Of a stretch of 64,000 nt of DNA, positions 17,519 to 25,520 are shown piece after piece. The stretch lies in NCBI GenBank assembly GCA_020845695.1, contig JADLFG010000040.1:18481-82480 (forward strand), written 5' to 3'. The position numbers and the translations under genes were made by a program. The DNA is from Thermoleophilia bacterium. GTDB taxonomy: Bacteria > Actinomycetota > Thermoleophilia > Gaiellales > Gaiellaceae. Numbering within the stretch: the stretch's first letter is position 1; the number at the start of each line of letters is the position of its first letter. Below the pieces are notes generated by a model. It searched no databases. It saw only the letters and a program-made list of their open reading frames with translations, and was not told the DNA's origin.

Positions 17519-17829
17519 ACGCTGACGCGCTCGTTCAGCCGCAGCTCCCGCAGGAGTACCCTGACCGCCGGCCGGCACTCCTCGGCGGGGTACACCTCGA
17601 AGACGCAGCAGCGGTCGGTGCCTGGCATGGGGCGGTTGGCGAGCTCGACGAGCCGTTCGGGGAAGGCCGGGTCATCGAGGTCCTCGGGCACGATCGCGAG
17701 CGCGATCCACTCGATCCCGAGGCAGTCGATCACGTGTACCGTACCGTCGTCGGCCAGCGACGGCTCACCCCAGACGCTCCCCTTGCGGTAGATATCTTCG
17801 AGGGCGGCGGTCAGCTCGTCGCGGCTCAC
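17461..17829 (-). CDS. Hypothetical protein convergent with the type IIG gene
   Basis: A 122-residue acidic protein starting SRDELTAALEDIYRKGSVWG. The middle is hydrophobic beta/alpha sequence (VHVIDCLGIEWIALAIVP) with two adjacent Cys in TDRCCVFEVYPAEECRP. No family is recognised. Its last 58 bases overlap the end of the type IIG gene on the opposite strand, so the two transcripts would be antisense there. GTG start at 17829. Being within the defence block, a regulatory or defence role is possible but not shown. Confidence 0.6.
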   Translation of the reverse strand: MSRDELTAALEDIYRKGSVWGEPSLADDGTVHVIDCLGIEWIALAIVPEDLDDPAFPERLVELANRPMPGTDRCCVFEVYPAEECRPAVRVLLRELRLNERVSVYSRVSPSELAGSALPTAR

Positions 17830-17880
17830 GTTGACAGCCTACGGAGTGACCCGGACGGCGCCGCGGCCACGCCGCGGGGA

Positions 17881-18023
17881 GGGGTCAGGCCCCCGGCGCT
17901 GCGGTCGCCGCACGCGAGCGCGCGGGCGATCGGCCGCCGGCCGGTGCACAGCACGCGGCTCGCCCAACCACGCCCGGGCGGATCCCCGGGCCCGTGGTCA
18001 GGCAACGCCGGGGACCTGACCCC
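17881..18023. repeat. 143-bp inverted-repeat element ending in GGGGTCAGG/CCTGACCCC
   Basis: The left end GGGGTCAGGCCCCCGGCG (17881-17898) and right end CGCCGGGGACCTGACCCC (18006-18023) are inverted copies differing at one position. Inside lies a second hairpin (CCACGCCCGGGCGGATCCCC and the facing CGGGCCCGTGG, about 17970-17998). No coding sequence. It looks like a small non-autonomous repeat; related TCAGGCCCCC sequence is found at about 11818. Confidence 0.75.
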
Positions 18024-18036
18024 GGCTGGCGGAATC

Positions 18037-18065
18037 TTGACGGTTTCACGACGGAAGGCTAGTCT
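18037..18065 (+). promoter_or_regulatory. Promoter of the Xre/RES pair, probably leaderless
   Basis: TTGACG at 18037-18042 and TAGTCT at 18060-18065 are separated by 17 bases. The predicted transcription start is at about 18072, directly at the ATG of the antitoxin gene (18073), and no Shine-Dalgarno sequence is seen. Confidence 0.6.
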
Positions 18066-18072
18066 TCGGCGT

Positions 18073-18411
18073 ATGGCCACAGCATTCGCGCAGGAGGCAG
18101 TTCGTATCCACACGGTCGCCCACCTGTCGGACACGCAGATTGCCAGGGCCGTGGGGGCGGCGCCGAGCACGGTGCGGGCCTGGCTCGCCCGTCGCAGCTC
18201 CCCGACGGGCCGGCGCGCGGAGCGCCTCGCGGAGCTCGCCGAGGTCGTGGATCGCCTCGGGCGCGTGATGGATCCCGAGTACATCCCGGTCTGGCTGTCG
18301 AAGCCGGTCGAGGCGCTCGACGACCGCAAGCCACTCGAGTTGATCGCCGCGGGGAAGGTGCGCGCCGTCGCGCGGGTCGTCTCCGAGCTCGAGTCGCCCG
18401 GCGCCGTCTGA
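18073..18411 (+). CDS. Xre/MbcA/ParS-type antitoxin
   Basis: A 112-residue protein with an N-terminal helix-turn-helix (LSDTQIARAVGAAPSTVRAW, about residues 18-37) and a C-terminal toxin-binding domain of the DUF2384 type (RLGRVMDPEYIPVWLSKPVE, then KPLELIAAGKVRAVARVV). These antitoxins neutralise RES toxins and repress their own promoter. The ATG at 18073 is chosen because the family begins here and a promoter ends just before it; the frame's upstream extension crosses the inverted-repeat element. The toxin gene follows directly. Confidence 0.88.
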   Translation: MATAFAQEAVRIHTVAHLSDTQIARAVGAAPSTVRAWLARRSSPTGRRAERLAELAEVVDRLGRVMDPEYIPVWLSKPVEALDDRKPLELIAAGKVRAVARVVSELESPGAV

Positions 18412-18947
18412 GGTCGCAACTGCCGCCCGACACGGACGCGGTCGACCCCGCCGGGCGGTGGCTGCGCCAGGTTCCGCGGGGCGCCGATCCGCGCGCACGA
18501 CCACGCCCGCCGGGCGACAGCCGCTGGCAACGGGGTCGGGTGGTCGATGCGCTCTACCTGGCGAGTGACGAGGCGACCATGTGGGCCGAGTGGTACCGCC
18601 AGCTGGCCGAGCGGGCGGTCCCGCCGCTGCGGCAGCTGCCCAGGGAGTTCTGGCACTACCGCGTGGGAAGCATCGAGGTTGCCGACCTCACCACATGTGA
18701 GCGGCTCGCCCGGGTCGGCCTGCATCCGCCCCGGCCCGGGCGGGTAACCTGGCGGCCGTATCAGGAGATCGGAGAGGCGCTCTGGCGGGAGGGGTGGCGA
18801 GGGTTGCTCGCACCGAGCGCGGCCCGCCCGCGGGGAATGATCCTCTGCCTGTTCGTCGGCAACGCGGCGTCCGCTCCAGCGGAGCCGTTGCCGCCGCCGC
18901 TGGTCGTCTCGGAACCGCCGGTTCCGCCCACGGGCATGCGTACGTGA
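18408..18947 (+). CDS. RES-domain toxin
   Basis: The RES domain, which in studied pairs degrades NAD+ in a phosphorolysis-like reaction. Seen: GRWLRQVPRGADPR, then RWQRGRVVDALYLASDEATM and FWHYRVGSIEVADLT. The first ATG/GTG in frame is the GTG at 18540, but that would remove the N-terminal Arg/Trp part of the domain. The frame stays open upstream to a CTG at 18408 that overlaps the antitoxin stop as CTGA; I place the start there (179 residues). The conservative alternative is 18540-18947. The C-terminal 30 residues are Pro/Ala-rich and atypical. Confidence 0.78.
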   Translation: MRSQLPPDTDAVDPAGRWLRQVPRGADPRARPRPPGDSRWQRGRVVDALYLASDEATMWAEWYRQLAERAVPPLRQLPREFWHYRVGSIEVADLTTCERLARVGLHPPRPGRVTWRPYQEIGEALWREGWRGLLAPSAARPRGMILCLFVGNAASAPAEPLPPPLVVSEPPVPPTGMRT

Positions 18948-18969
18948 CACGCGGGGGCGGAGCTGACCC

Positions 18970-19947
18970 CTATTCCGACCCCTCGGCCACCAGCGCCCGC
19001 GCGAAGTCGGCGGCGTCGAACGGCTGCAGGTCGTCGAGCGCCTCGCCGACGCCGACGAGCTTGACCGGTAGGCCCAGCTCGTGGCCGATCGCGACCGCGA
19101 TCCCGCCTTTCGCGGTGCCGTCCAGCTTGGTCAGGACGACGCCGGTGACGGCGACCGCGTCGCGGAAGAGCTGCGCCTGGCGCAGGCCGTTCTGGCCGGT
19201 GGTGGCGTCGACGACGAGCAGCGTCTCGTGCGGCGCCCCCTCGAGGCGTTGCGCGATCACCCGGCGGATCTTCGCGAGCTCTTCCATCAGGTTCGTCTGC
19301 GTGTGCAGCCTCCCGGCCGTGTCGACGATCACGACGTCGCGACCGCGCGCCTGCGCAGCCGAGATCGAGTCGAACGCGACCGCGGCCGGATCGCCTCCGC
19401 GGGTCGAGCCGACGAAGTCGGCGCCGGCGCGCCCCGCCCAGATCTCGAGCTGCTCGTCGGCGGCGGCGCGGTAGGTGTCGGCGGCGGCGACGATCACCGA
19501 GCGGCCGTGCTCGGCGAGCCGGGCGGCGAGCTTCCCGATCGTGGTCGTCTTGCCCGCCCCGTTGACCCCGACCACGAGCAGCACGGAGGGCCGGGCCGGG
19601 AGGTGCAAGAGCGGCTCGCCCGCCGGCGCCGCCAGCTCGGCCAGCAACGCCTCGAGCCCCGCGAGCACCTCCTCGTTCGTCTTCGGCCGGCGCTCCTCGA
19701 GCCGCTCGATCACCTCGCCGGTCGTCGCCACGCCCACGTCCGCGGTCAGCAGCACCTCCTCGAGGCGCTCCCACGTTTCGAGGTCGGACGGGTCGTAGCG
19801 CCAGCCGGTCAGCCCGCCCACGATCGCGCTGCGGCTCTTCGCGAGCCCCGAGCGCAACCGCCGGAAGCGCCGGCGGCGCTCCTCGCTCTCGTCGTCAGCC
19901 GCCGCCGGCTCCTCGTCGCCGAGCAGCGCCGCCCAGGTTCGCGTCAC
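18970..19947 (-). CDS. ftsY: Signal recognition particle receptor FtsY
   Basis: FtsY, 325 residues, the membrane-associated GTPase that receives SRP-ribosome complexes. Seen: a short acidic N-terminal region (DEEPAAADDESEE), GVNGAGKTTTIGKLAARL near residue 127, DTAGRLHTQTNLMEEL near residue 210 and TKLDGTAKGGIAV near residue 270. The GTG start at 19947 overlaps the smc stop (GTGA). Confidence 0.95.
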   Translation of the reverse strand: MTRTWAALLGDEEPAAADDESEERRRRFRRLRSGLAKSRSAIVGGLTGWRYDPSDLETWERLEEVLLTADVGVATTGEVIERLEERRPKTNEEVLAGLEALLAELAAPAGEPLLHLPARPSVLLVVGVNGAGKTTTIGKLAARLAEHGRSVIVAAADTYRAAADEQLEIWAGRAGADFVGSTRGGDPAAVAFDSISAAQARGRDVVIVDTAGRLHTQTNLMEELAKIRRVIAQRLEGAPHETLLVVDATTGQNGLRQAQLFRDAVAVTGVVLTKLDGTAKGGIAVAIGHELGLPVKLVGVGEALDDLQPFDAADFARALVAEGSE

Positions 19948-22724
19948 GCGACGGCGGCCTCGGCGGCTCCCCCGCGCAGGCGCTTCGAGACGACCTGGGA
20001 GATCCCGTCGGAGGCCATGGTCACGCCGTAGAGGATATCCGCCGCCTCCATCGTCCGTTTCTGGTGTGTGATGACGACGAACTGGGCGCGATCGGCGTAG
20101 CGGCGGAGCAGGTCGACGAAACGGCCGATGTTCGTGTCGTCGAGCGCCGCCTCGACCTCGTCGAGCAGGTAGAACGGGCACGGCCGCGCCAGGAAGAGCG
20201 CGAACAGGAACGAGAGCGCGCCCAGCGCCTTCTCGCCACCGGAGAGGAGCGAGAGGCGCGTGACCTTCTTCCCGACCGGCCGCAGCTCGACCTCGACGCC
20301 TGGCTCCTCCTCCTCGTTCTCCGGCACGGTCAGCCGCAGCCGGCCCTCCCCGCCGGGGAAGAGCGCCGAGGCGACCTCGGCGAAATGCCCCTCGACAGCC
20401 GCGTACGTCTCCTCGAAGCGCCGCTCGACCGTCTCCGTCAGCTCCGCGCGGAGCTGCTCGAGCTCCGCGAGCGAGCGCTCGAGATCCTCCCGCTGCTCCG
20501 TCAGCTCCGCGAGCGCCGCCCTCTCCCGCTCGAGCTCCTCCGCCGCGAGCGGATTCACCTGCCCGAGCTGCTCGCGCCGGCGCTCGAGCCGGGCCCGCGT
20601 CGCCCGCAGCTCCTCGGCCTCCGGCTCGGACAGCTCCTCGGCCTCCACCTCGTCGGGCAGGCGGCGGCGAACGTCGGCTCGCTCCGCCGTGACCCGCGCC
20701 GCCTCCACCTCGAGCGAGGAGACGGCCTGCGCCGCCTCCGCTGCGGCGCGGCGCAGCTCGGCCTCGCGCGCGCCGAGGGAGCGCAGCTCCTCGCCGAGCG
20801 CGGCGCTCGCCGTCCCGCCCGCGTCCACTCGCGCCCGCAGCGGCGCCTCGAAACGGCCGCCGCGCTCCACGCAGACCGCGAGCGTCGCGACGAGTCGCTC
20901 GCAGCGGTCCGCGAGCCGCTCGAGCAGCTCGGCCTCGGCCGGGTCGACCGCCTGCGGCATCAGGGCGACGGACGCGCGCGCGCGGGTGACGCGCTCGCGC
21001 GCCGCCCGCTCGACGGAGAACGTCTCGGCGGCCGCGACGGCCGCGGCGGCGGCGTCCGCCCGCAGCCGCTCCACCTCCGCGGCGAGCGCGCGCCGGCGCG
21101 CGTGCAGCTCCATCAGGACGCTTTCGGCGGCCACGCCCGCGAACCACAGCTCACCGCGGGCCGGGTCGTACCCGTGGCCTTCGCGCGTCACCGCGACGCC
21201 GCGCTCGACACGGGCGAGCTCGGCGGCGTCGACGACGTGAACGCCGGCCAGCAGTGCCGCCACGCGCTCGCCGCCGGGCAGCGGCCGGGCATGGTCGGCG
21301 AGCCGCTCGGCGCCGGCGACGGGCAGGCCCCCCGGCTCCGGTGCGGCGGCGGTCGGCGGCACGAGCACGGTCAACGTCCCCAGCCCCTCGGCGCGGGCGC
21401 GCTCCGCGAGGGCGAGGGCGGAGCGCGCGTCACCCGCGACGACCGCGGCCGCACGGTGAAACAGCGCCGCGGCAGCGGCCCGCTCGTAGCCGGGATCGAC
21501 GTCGAGCGCAGCCAGCGCGAGCTGCTCGCCCGCGTCGGCGAGCGCGCGCGCCGCGGGCGGCAGCCCCTCGCGCTCGGCCAGGCTGCGATCGAGCGCCTGG
21601 AGGCGGTCGGCGGCGAGCCGCGCGGCCCCATCGAGGCTCTCGCGCGCGTGCAGGGCCGCGCGGGAGCGCTTGCCGGCCTCGGCCAGGGCTCGCTCCGCGA
21701 CCGCGAGCTCCTCGAGCGGCGCCTCGTCGCGGGGCGCGTCGGCGAGCCGGCGGGCCCGCGTCGCGTCCCGCCGCAGCCTCCCCGCCAGCTCCTCCCCGCT
21801 CTCCCGCCGCAGCGCGAGCCGCTCGGCCGCGCTGCGCAGCCGGTAGAGCGCCGCGGTCGCCTGCTCGTGGCGGCGCGCTGCCTGCTCGAGCTCCTCCTCT
21901 GCCCGGCGGCGCTCGGCCAGCAGCCCCTCGAGGCGCTCGTCGCGGCGCGCGCGCTCGTGGGCGGCCGCGAGCCGCCGCTCCTCGAGCTCGGCCAGCCGCC
22001 GCTCGAGCCGGGCCAGGTTGCCGGCGCCGAGCCGGCTGGCGAGGCGGTCGAGCTCGTGGCCGAGCCGCTCGGCCCGCTGCGCGGCCGTCGCCTGGAGAGC
22101 GAGCGGACGCAGTCGCTTGCGCGACTCCTCCTCGAGCGCCCGGGCGCGATCGACCTGGATCTCGACCCGGGAGAGCTTCAGCTCGGCCCGGTGGCGCCGC
22201 TGCTTGAAGCTGCCGAGTCCCGCCGCCTCCTCGATCAGGGCACGCCGCTCGGCGGGCCTCGAGGACAGCACCTGCTCGACCCTGCCCTGGCCGATGACGG
22301 CGTGCATCTCGTGGCCGAGCCCGACGTCCGCGAGCAGCTCGACCAGGTCGGTGCGCCGCACGGACGCGCGGTTGACGAGGTAGTGGCCCTCGCCGCCGCG
22401 CGCCAGCCGGCGGGCCACGGACAGCTCGGCGTACGGCAGCGGCCCGTCGCCGGCGGCGTTGTCGAAGACGAGCTCGACCTCGCAGTGGTCGCAGCCCGGC
22501 CGGCCGGCCGAGCCGGCGAAGAGCACGTCTTCGGGCTTCTCCGCCCGCAGCGCGCTCGGGGCGAGGCTGCCCGCGGCCCAGACGATCGCGTCGGCGATGT
22601 TCGACTTGCCGGAGCCGTTCGGCCCGACGATGACCGCGACGCCCGGCTCGAGGCGGACCTCGACGGCGTCCGGGAACGACTTGAAGCCGCGCAGCTTGAC
22701 GGAGCGCAGGTACACGCGGCGCAA
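19944..22724 (-). CDS. smc: Chromosome segregation protein SMC, short coiled-coil form
   Basis: SMC ATPase that organises and separates chromosomes. Walker A GPNGSGKSNIADAI near residue 35, signature LSGGEKALGALSFLFAL near residue 830 and Walker B YLLDEVEAALDDTN near residue 855 are intact. The hinge lies around residues 395-500. The total of 926 residues is well below the roughly 1150-1200 usual for bacterial SMC, and the shortfall is in the two coiled-coil arms. The frame opens with a TTG at 22724; the GTG at 22715 (VYLRSVKLRGFKSF) matches the family's normal N-terminus better. Overlaps ftsY by 4 bases. Confidence 0.94.
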   Translation of the reverse strand: MRRVYLRSVKLRGFKSFPDAVEVRLEPGVAVIVGPNGSGKSNIADAIVWAAGSLAPSALRAEKPEDVLFAGSAGRPGCDHCEVELVFDNAAGDGPLPYAELSVARRLARGGEGHYLVNRASVRRTDLVELLADVGLGHEMHAVIGQGRVEQVLSSRPAERRALIEEAAGLGSFKQRRHRAELKLSRVEIQVDRARALEEESRKRLRPLALQATAAQRAERLGHELDRLASRLGAGNLARLERRLAELEERRLAAAHERARRDERLEGLLAERRRAEEELEQAARRHEQATAALYRLRSAAERLALRRESGEELAGRLRRDATRARRLADAPRDEAPLEELAVAERALAEAGKRSRAALHARESLDGAARLAADRLQALDRSLAEREGLPPAARALADAGEQLALAALDVDPGYERAAAAALFHRAAAVVAGDARSALALAERARAEGLGTLTVLVPPTAAAPEPGGLPVAGAERLADHARPLPGGERVAALLAGVHVVDAAELARVERGVAVTREGHGYDPARGELWFAGVAAESVLMELHARRRALAAEVERLRADAAAAAVAAAETFSVERAARERVTRARASVALMPQAVDPAEAELLERLADRCERLVATLAVCVERGGRFEAPLRARVDAGGTASAALGEELRSLGAREAELRRAAAEAAQAVSSLEVEAARVTAERADVRRRLPDEVEAEELSEPEAEELRATRARLERRREQLGQVNPLAAEELERERAALAELTEQREDLERSLAELEQLRAELTETVERRFEETYAAVEGHFAEVASALFPGGEGRLRLTVPENEEEEPGVEVELRPVGKKVTRLSLLSGGEKALGALSFLFALFLARPCPFYLLDEVEAALDDTNIGRFVDLLRRYADRAQFVVITHQKRTMEAADILYGVTMASDGISQVVSKRLRGGAAEAAVA

Positions 22725-22754
22725 GTCTGACTGCCGGCGCGGATGGCGCGGCTC

Positions 22755-23477
22755 TCAGACGCCCGCGAGCCGGGTCAGCGCCTCGCGGGCGGCGAGCTGC
22801 TCGGCCGTCTTCTTCGACGGCCCCTCGCCAGTGCCGAGGTGCTCCCCGTCGACGACGGCCGCGCACGTGAACACGCGCTCGTGCGGCGGCCCGTCGGTCG
22901 CGAGCACCCTGTAGACGACCTGGTGGGCGCCGCGGCGGGCGAGCTGCTCCTGGAGCTCCGTCTTGTGGTCGACGTGCGACGTGAGCGCGTACTCGATTCG
23001 CCCCTCGAACGCGGCGACGATCGCAGCCCGGATCGGCTCGAAGCCATGCTGGAGGTAGAGCGCCCCGAGCACGGCCTCGACGAGCGCCGCGACCACGTTG
23101 CGGTTGCGGGCGAGCGCGGCCAGATCCTCCCCGGACGGCGCCGACACGCCCTCGGCGAGCCGCTCGCCCACGCCGAGCCGCCGCCCGACCACCGCGCAGC
23201 TCGCGCGGCTGACCACGTACGCCCAGATCTTCGTCAGGCGCCCCTCGGAGAAGTCGGGAAAGCGCACGTAGAGCTCGTGCGCGATCGCCAGGTCGAGCAC
23301 CGAGTCGCCGAGGAACTCGAGCCGCTCGTACGAGCGGGCCCTGTCCTCCACGAACGAGGGATGCGTGAACGCGCGCTCGCGCAGCCCGGGAGCCAGGCCC
23401 TCGATCAGCGCGAGGAGCGGTTGTGCGGAGTCGTCGTCGGCGCCGCTAGGAGCGGGCGGCGATGTACTCGACGGCAT
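22755..23477 (-). CDS. rnc: Ribonuclease III
   Basis: RNase III, 240 residues, which cuts double-stranded RNA in rRNA maturation. The signature [16 protein letters not shown] lies near residue 50, the second acidic site [11 protein letters not shown] near residue 125, and the C-terminal dsRNA-binding domain (residues about 165-238) has the [10 protein letters not shown] and [14 protein letters not shown] motifs. The ATG start at 23477 makes the gene overlap acpP by 32 bases. Confidence 0.95.
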   Translation of the reverse strand: MPSSTSPPAPSGADDDSAQPLLALIEGLAPGLRERAFTHPSFVEDRARSYERLEFLGDSVLDLAIAHELYVRFPDFSEGRLTKIWAYVVSRASCAVVGRRLGVGERLAEGVSAPSGEDLAALARNRNVVAALVEAVLGALYLQHGFEPIRAAIVAAFEGRIEYALTSHVDHKTELQEQLARRGAHQVVYRVLATDGPPHERVFTCAAVVDGEHLGTGEGPSKKTAEQLAAREALTRLAGV

Positions 23478-23691
23478 GCCCGACGGTCTGTATGCCCTGG
23501 GCGTCCTCGTCGGAGATCTTGACCCCGAACTGATCTTCGAGCTCCATGATCAACTCGACCAGGTCGAGCGAGTCGGCGCCCAGGTCCTCCTGGAACGAGG
23601 CAGCCTCGTTGATGTCCGCCTCGTCGACGCCGAGCTGCTCCACGAGCACCTCCTTGACCCGCTCCAGGATCTCCTCGCGCGAAGCTGCCAT
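23446..23691 (-). CDS. acpP: Acyl carrier protein
   Basis: ACP, 81 residues, the carrier of growing fatty acyl chains. The phosphopantetheine attachment Ser is in [20 protein letters not shown] near residue 40. Acidic throughout, as usual. It lies between plsX and rnc, in the common fatty-acid/phospholipid cluster; ATG start at 23691. Confidence 0.97.
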   Translation of the reverse strand: MAASREEILERVKEVLVEQLGVDEADINEAASFQEDLGADSLDLVELIMELEDQFGVKISDEDAQGIQTVGHAVEYIAARS

Positions 23692-23758
23692 TCGTTCCCT
23701 CTCCTGCCTTTCGTGGTCTCGGTCAGCGGACGCCGGATGCTACCACGCCGCGAGCCGT

Positions 23759-24751
23759 TCACACACCCTGGCCGACCTTCGCGCGGGCCGACAGGCGCTC
23801 CCCCATCCGCTCGACCACGCGGCCGCGCACGCCGCGCGCTCCGAGCTGGATCGCGGAGACGATCGCGCGCCGGGAGGAGTTCCCGTGCGCGACCACCGCG
23901 AGCCCTTTCAGCCCGAGCAGGTAGCCGCCCCCGTACGTGTCCGGGTCGAGGCGCTTGCGCAGGCCGCGGGCCGCGGGCCGGATCATGAGGCCGCCCACCT
24001 TGCCGCGGCGCGACTTCAGCATCTCCTCGCGGAACTCGTCGAGCACCGTGCGGATCGTTCCCTCGAGCACCTTGAGCGCCATGTTGCCGGTGAAGCCGTC
24101 GCAGACGACGACGTCGGCGGCGCCCTCGAGCAGCAGCCGGCCCTCGACGTTCCCGACGAAGCGGATCCCGTCCTCGGAGAGGAGCGCGTGCGCCTGCCGG
24201 GTGACGCGGTTGCCTTTCTCCGGCTCCTCTCCGATCGAGAGCAGCCCCACCCCGGGGTCGCGGATCCCGATGATCTCCTCGGCGAAGATCGTCCCCATGT
24301 GGGCGAACTGGAGCAGGTGCTCGGGGCGCCCGTCAGCGTTGGCGCCCGCGTCGATCAGGACGGAGGGTCCCCGCCGCGCGGGCAACGGCGCCGCGATCGC
24401 GGGGCGGCTCACGTCCGGAAGGCGGCCGATCTCGAGCAGCCCGGCGGCCAGCATCGCGCCGGTGTTGCCCGCGGACACGACGACGTCGCAGTCGCCCTCG
24501 CCGACTGCCCGGCAGGCGCCGAACAACGAGCTGTCTCGCTTCTCCCGCGCGGCGTCCGCCGGTTTCTCGTGCATCCCGACGACGGTCGGCGCGTCGATCA
24601 CCTCGAGGTCGGGCGCGAGCGGCTGGAGCAGCTCGCGCGGCCCGTAGAGCACCGGCACGATCCCGTCCGTGCGCGCTTCCCGGGCCCCGGCGACGATCTC
24701 CTCCGGCGCTCGGTCACCGCCCATCGCGTCGACGGCGACCCGGACGGTCAT
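23759..24751 (-). CDS. plsX: Phosphate acyltransferase PlsX
   Basis: PlsX, 330 residues, which makes acyl-phosphate from acyl-ACP for phosphatidic acid synthesis. It begins RVAVDAMGGDRAPEEIVAGA, and has DVVVSAGNTGAMLAAGLLE, VLIDAGANADGRPEHLLQFA and DVVVCDGFTGNMALKVLEG, all family hallmarks. ATG start at 24751, immediately adjacent to the rpmF stop codon. Confidence 0.96.
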   Translation of the reverse strand: MTVRVAVDAMGGDRAPEEIVAGAREARTDGIVPVLYGPRELLQPLAPDLEVIDAPTVVGMHEKPADAAREKRDSSLFGACRAVGEGDCDVVVSAGNTGAMLAAGLLEIGRLPDVSRPAIAAPLPARRGPSVLIDAGANADGRPEHLLQFAHMGTIFAEEIIGIRDPGVGLLSIGEEPEKGNRVTRQAHALLSEDGIRFVGNVEGRLLLEGAADVVVCDGFTGNMALKVLEGTIRTVLDEFREEMLKSRRGKVGGLMIRPAARGLRKRLDPDTYGGGYLLGLKGLAVVAHGNSSRRAIVSAIQLGARGVRGRVVERMGERLSARAKVGQGV

Positions 24752-24940
24752 CTACGGCGCGGGGGCCTCGAGTGGCTCGACCTCGCGGCCCCGGTAGGAC
24801 CCGCAGTTGGGGCAGACGTGGTGCGGGCGCTTCGGCTGGTGACATTGCGGGCAGGCGACGATCGCCTGCGGCCTCAGCTTGTGCTGCGCGCGGCGCTTGT
24901 CGCGACGCGCTTTCGACGTCTTTCGCTTGGGGACAGCCAT
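24752..24940 (-). CDS. rpmF: 50S ribosomal protein L32
   Basis: L32, 62 residues: MAVPKRKTSKARRDKRRAQH start and a zinc ribbon of four Cys (CPQC and CPNC spaced by about 12 residues). Having the Cys pairs marks the zinc-containing form of L32. It is followed by plsX, the conserved order. Confidence 0.97.
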   Translation of the reverse strand: MAVPKRKTSKARRDKRRAQHKLRPQAIVACPQCHQPKRPHHVCPNCGSYRGREVEPLEAPAP

Positions 24941-24950
24941 GGGCGCCGGA

Positions 24951-25490
24951 TTATAGCGGCCTGCGTCCCGACTCCGCGTCGGCCTCGAGCCGCTCCTTGA
25001 GCCCGGCGAGCTTCGCGAAGCGCGGGTCGGGCGCGGGCGGAGGGCAGCGGCACGGCTCCCGGTTCAGGCTCGCGCCGCAGCCCGCGCAGAGACCGGCGCA
25101 GTCCTCGCGGCAGAGGATCCGGTCTGGGAGCGCGAGCGCGACCGCGTCGCGCGCCCACGCGGACAGGTCGAGCAGGTCGTCGGCGAGGTACGGCGTTCGC
25201 AGCTCTTCGCTGTCAGGGCTCGAGGCCTGGTACTCGCTCGCGTCGATCGCGAGCGGCAGCGACGCATCCTCGAGACAGCGCATGCACGGCCCGGTGAGGG
25301 CGAGCGTGAGCGCGAGCCGGAAGACCAGCCCCGAGCCGGCCCGGTCGATCGTCAGTGTCGCGGCCGCCACCGCCGGCTCGGGCCGGTATCGCTGGCCGCC
25401 GAGCGAGAGCGGCTCAAGCTCGAGCTCGAGCGTCTCCCGGTGCTGCTCGCCCGGGCGCAGGCTGAGCGAGCGCAGATCGAAGACGGTCAT
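24951..25490 (-). CDS. yceD: DUF177/YceD-family protein
   Basis: A 179-residue YceD protein, a family always found just upstream of rpmF; a role in 23S rRNA metabolism has been suggested. Seen: CMRCLEDASLPLAIDASEYQ near residue 72 and a C-terminal metal-like cluster CREDCAGLCAGCGASLN near residue 135, followed by CRCPP. ATG start at 25490. It lies 10 bases before rpmF. Confidence 0.9.
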   Translation of the reverse strand: MTVFDLRSLSLRPGEQHRETLELELEPLSLGGQRYRPEPAVAAATLTIDRAGSGLVFRLALTLALTGPCMRCLEDASLPLAIDASEYQASSPDSEELRTPYLADDLLDLSAWARDAVALALPDRILCREDCAGLCAGCGASLNREPCRCPPPAPDPRFAKLAGLKERLEADAESGRRPL

Positions 25491-25520
25491 CCGCCGAGGG
25501 TAGCGGACGGACCGACCGGC

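Noticed and set aside
20064..22730. Long plus-strand frame antisense to smc (888 codons)
   Set aside because: A typical high-GC mirror of a real coding frame; the minus strand carries intact SMC motifs.
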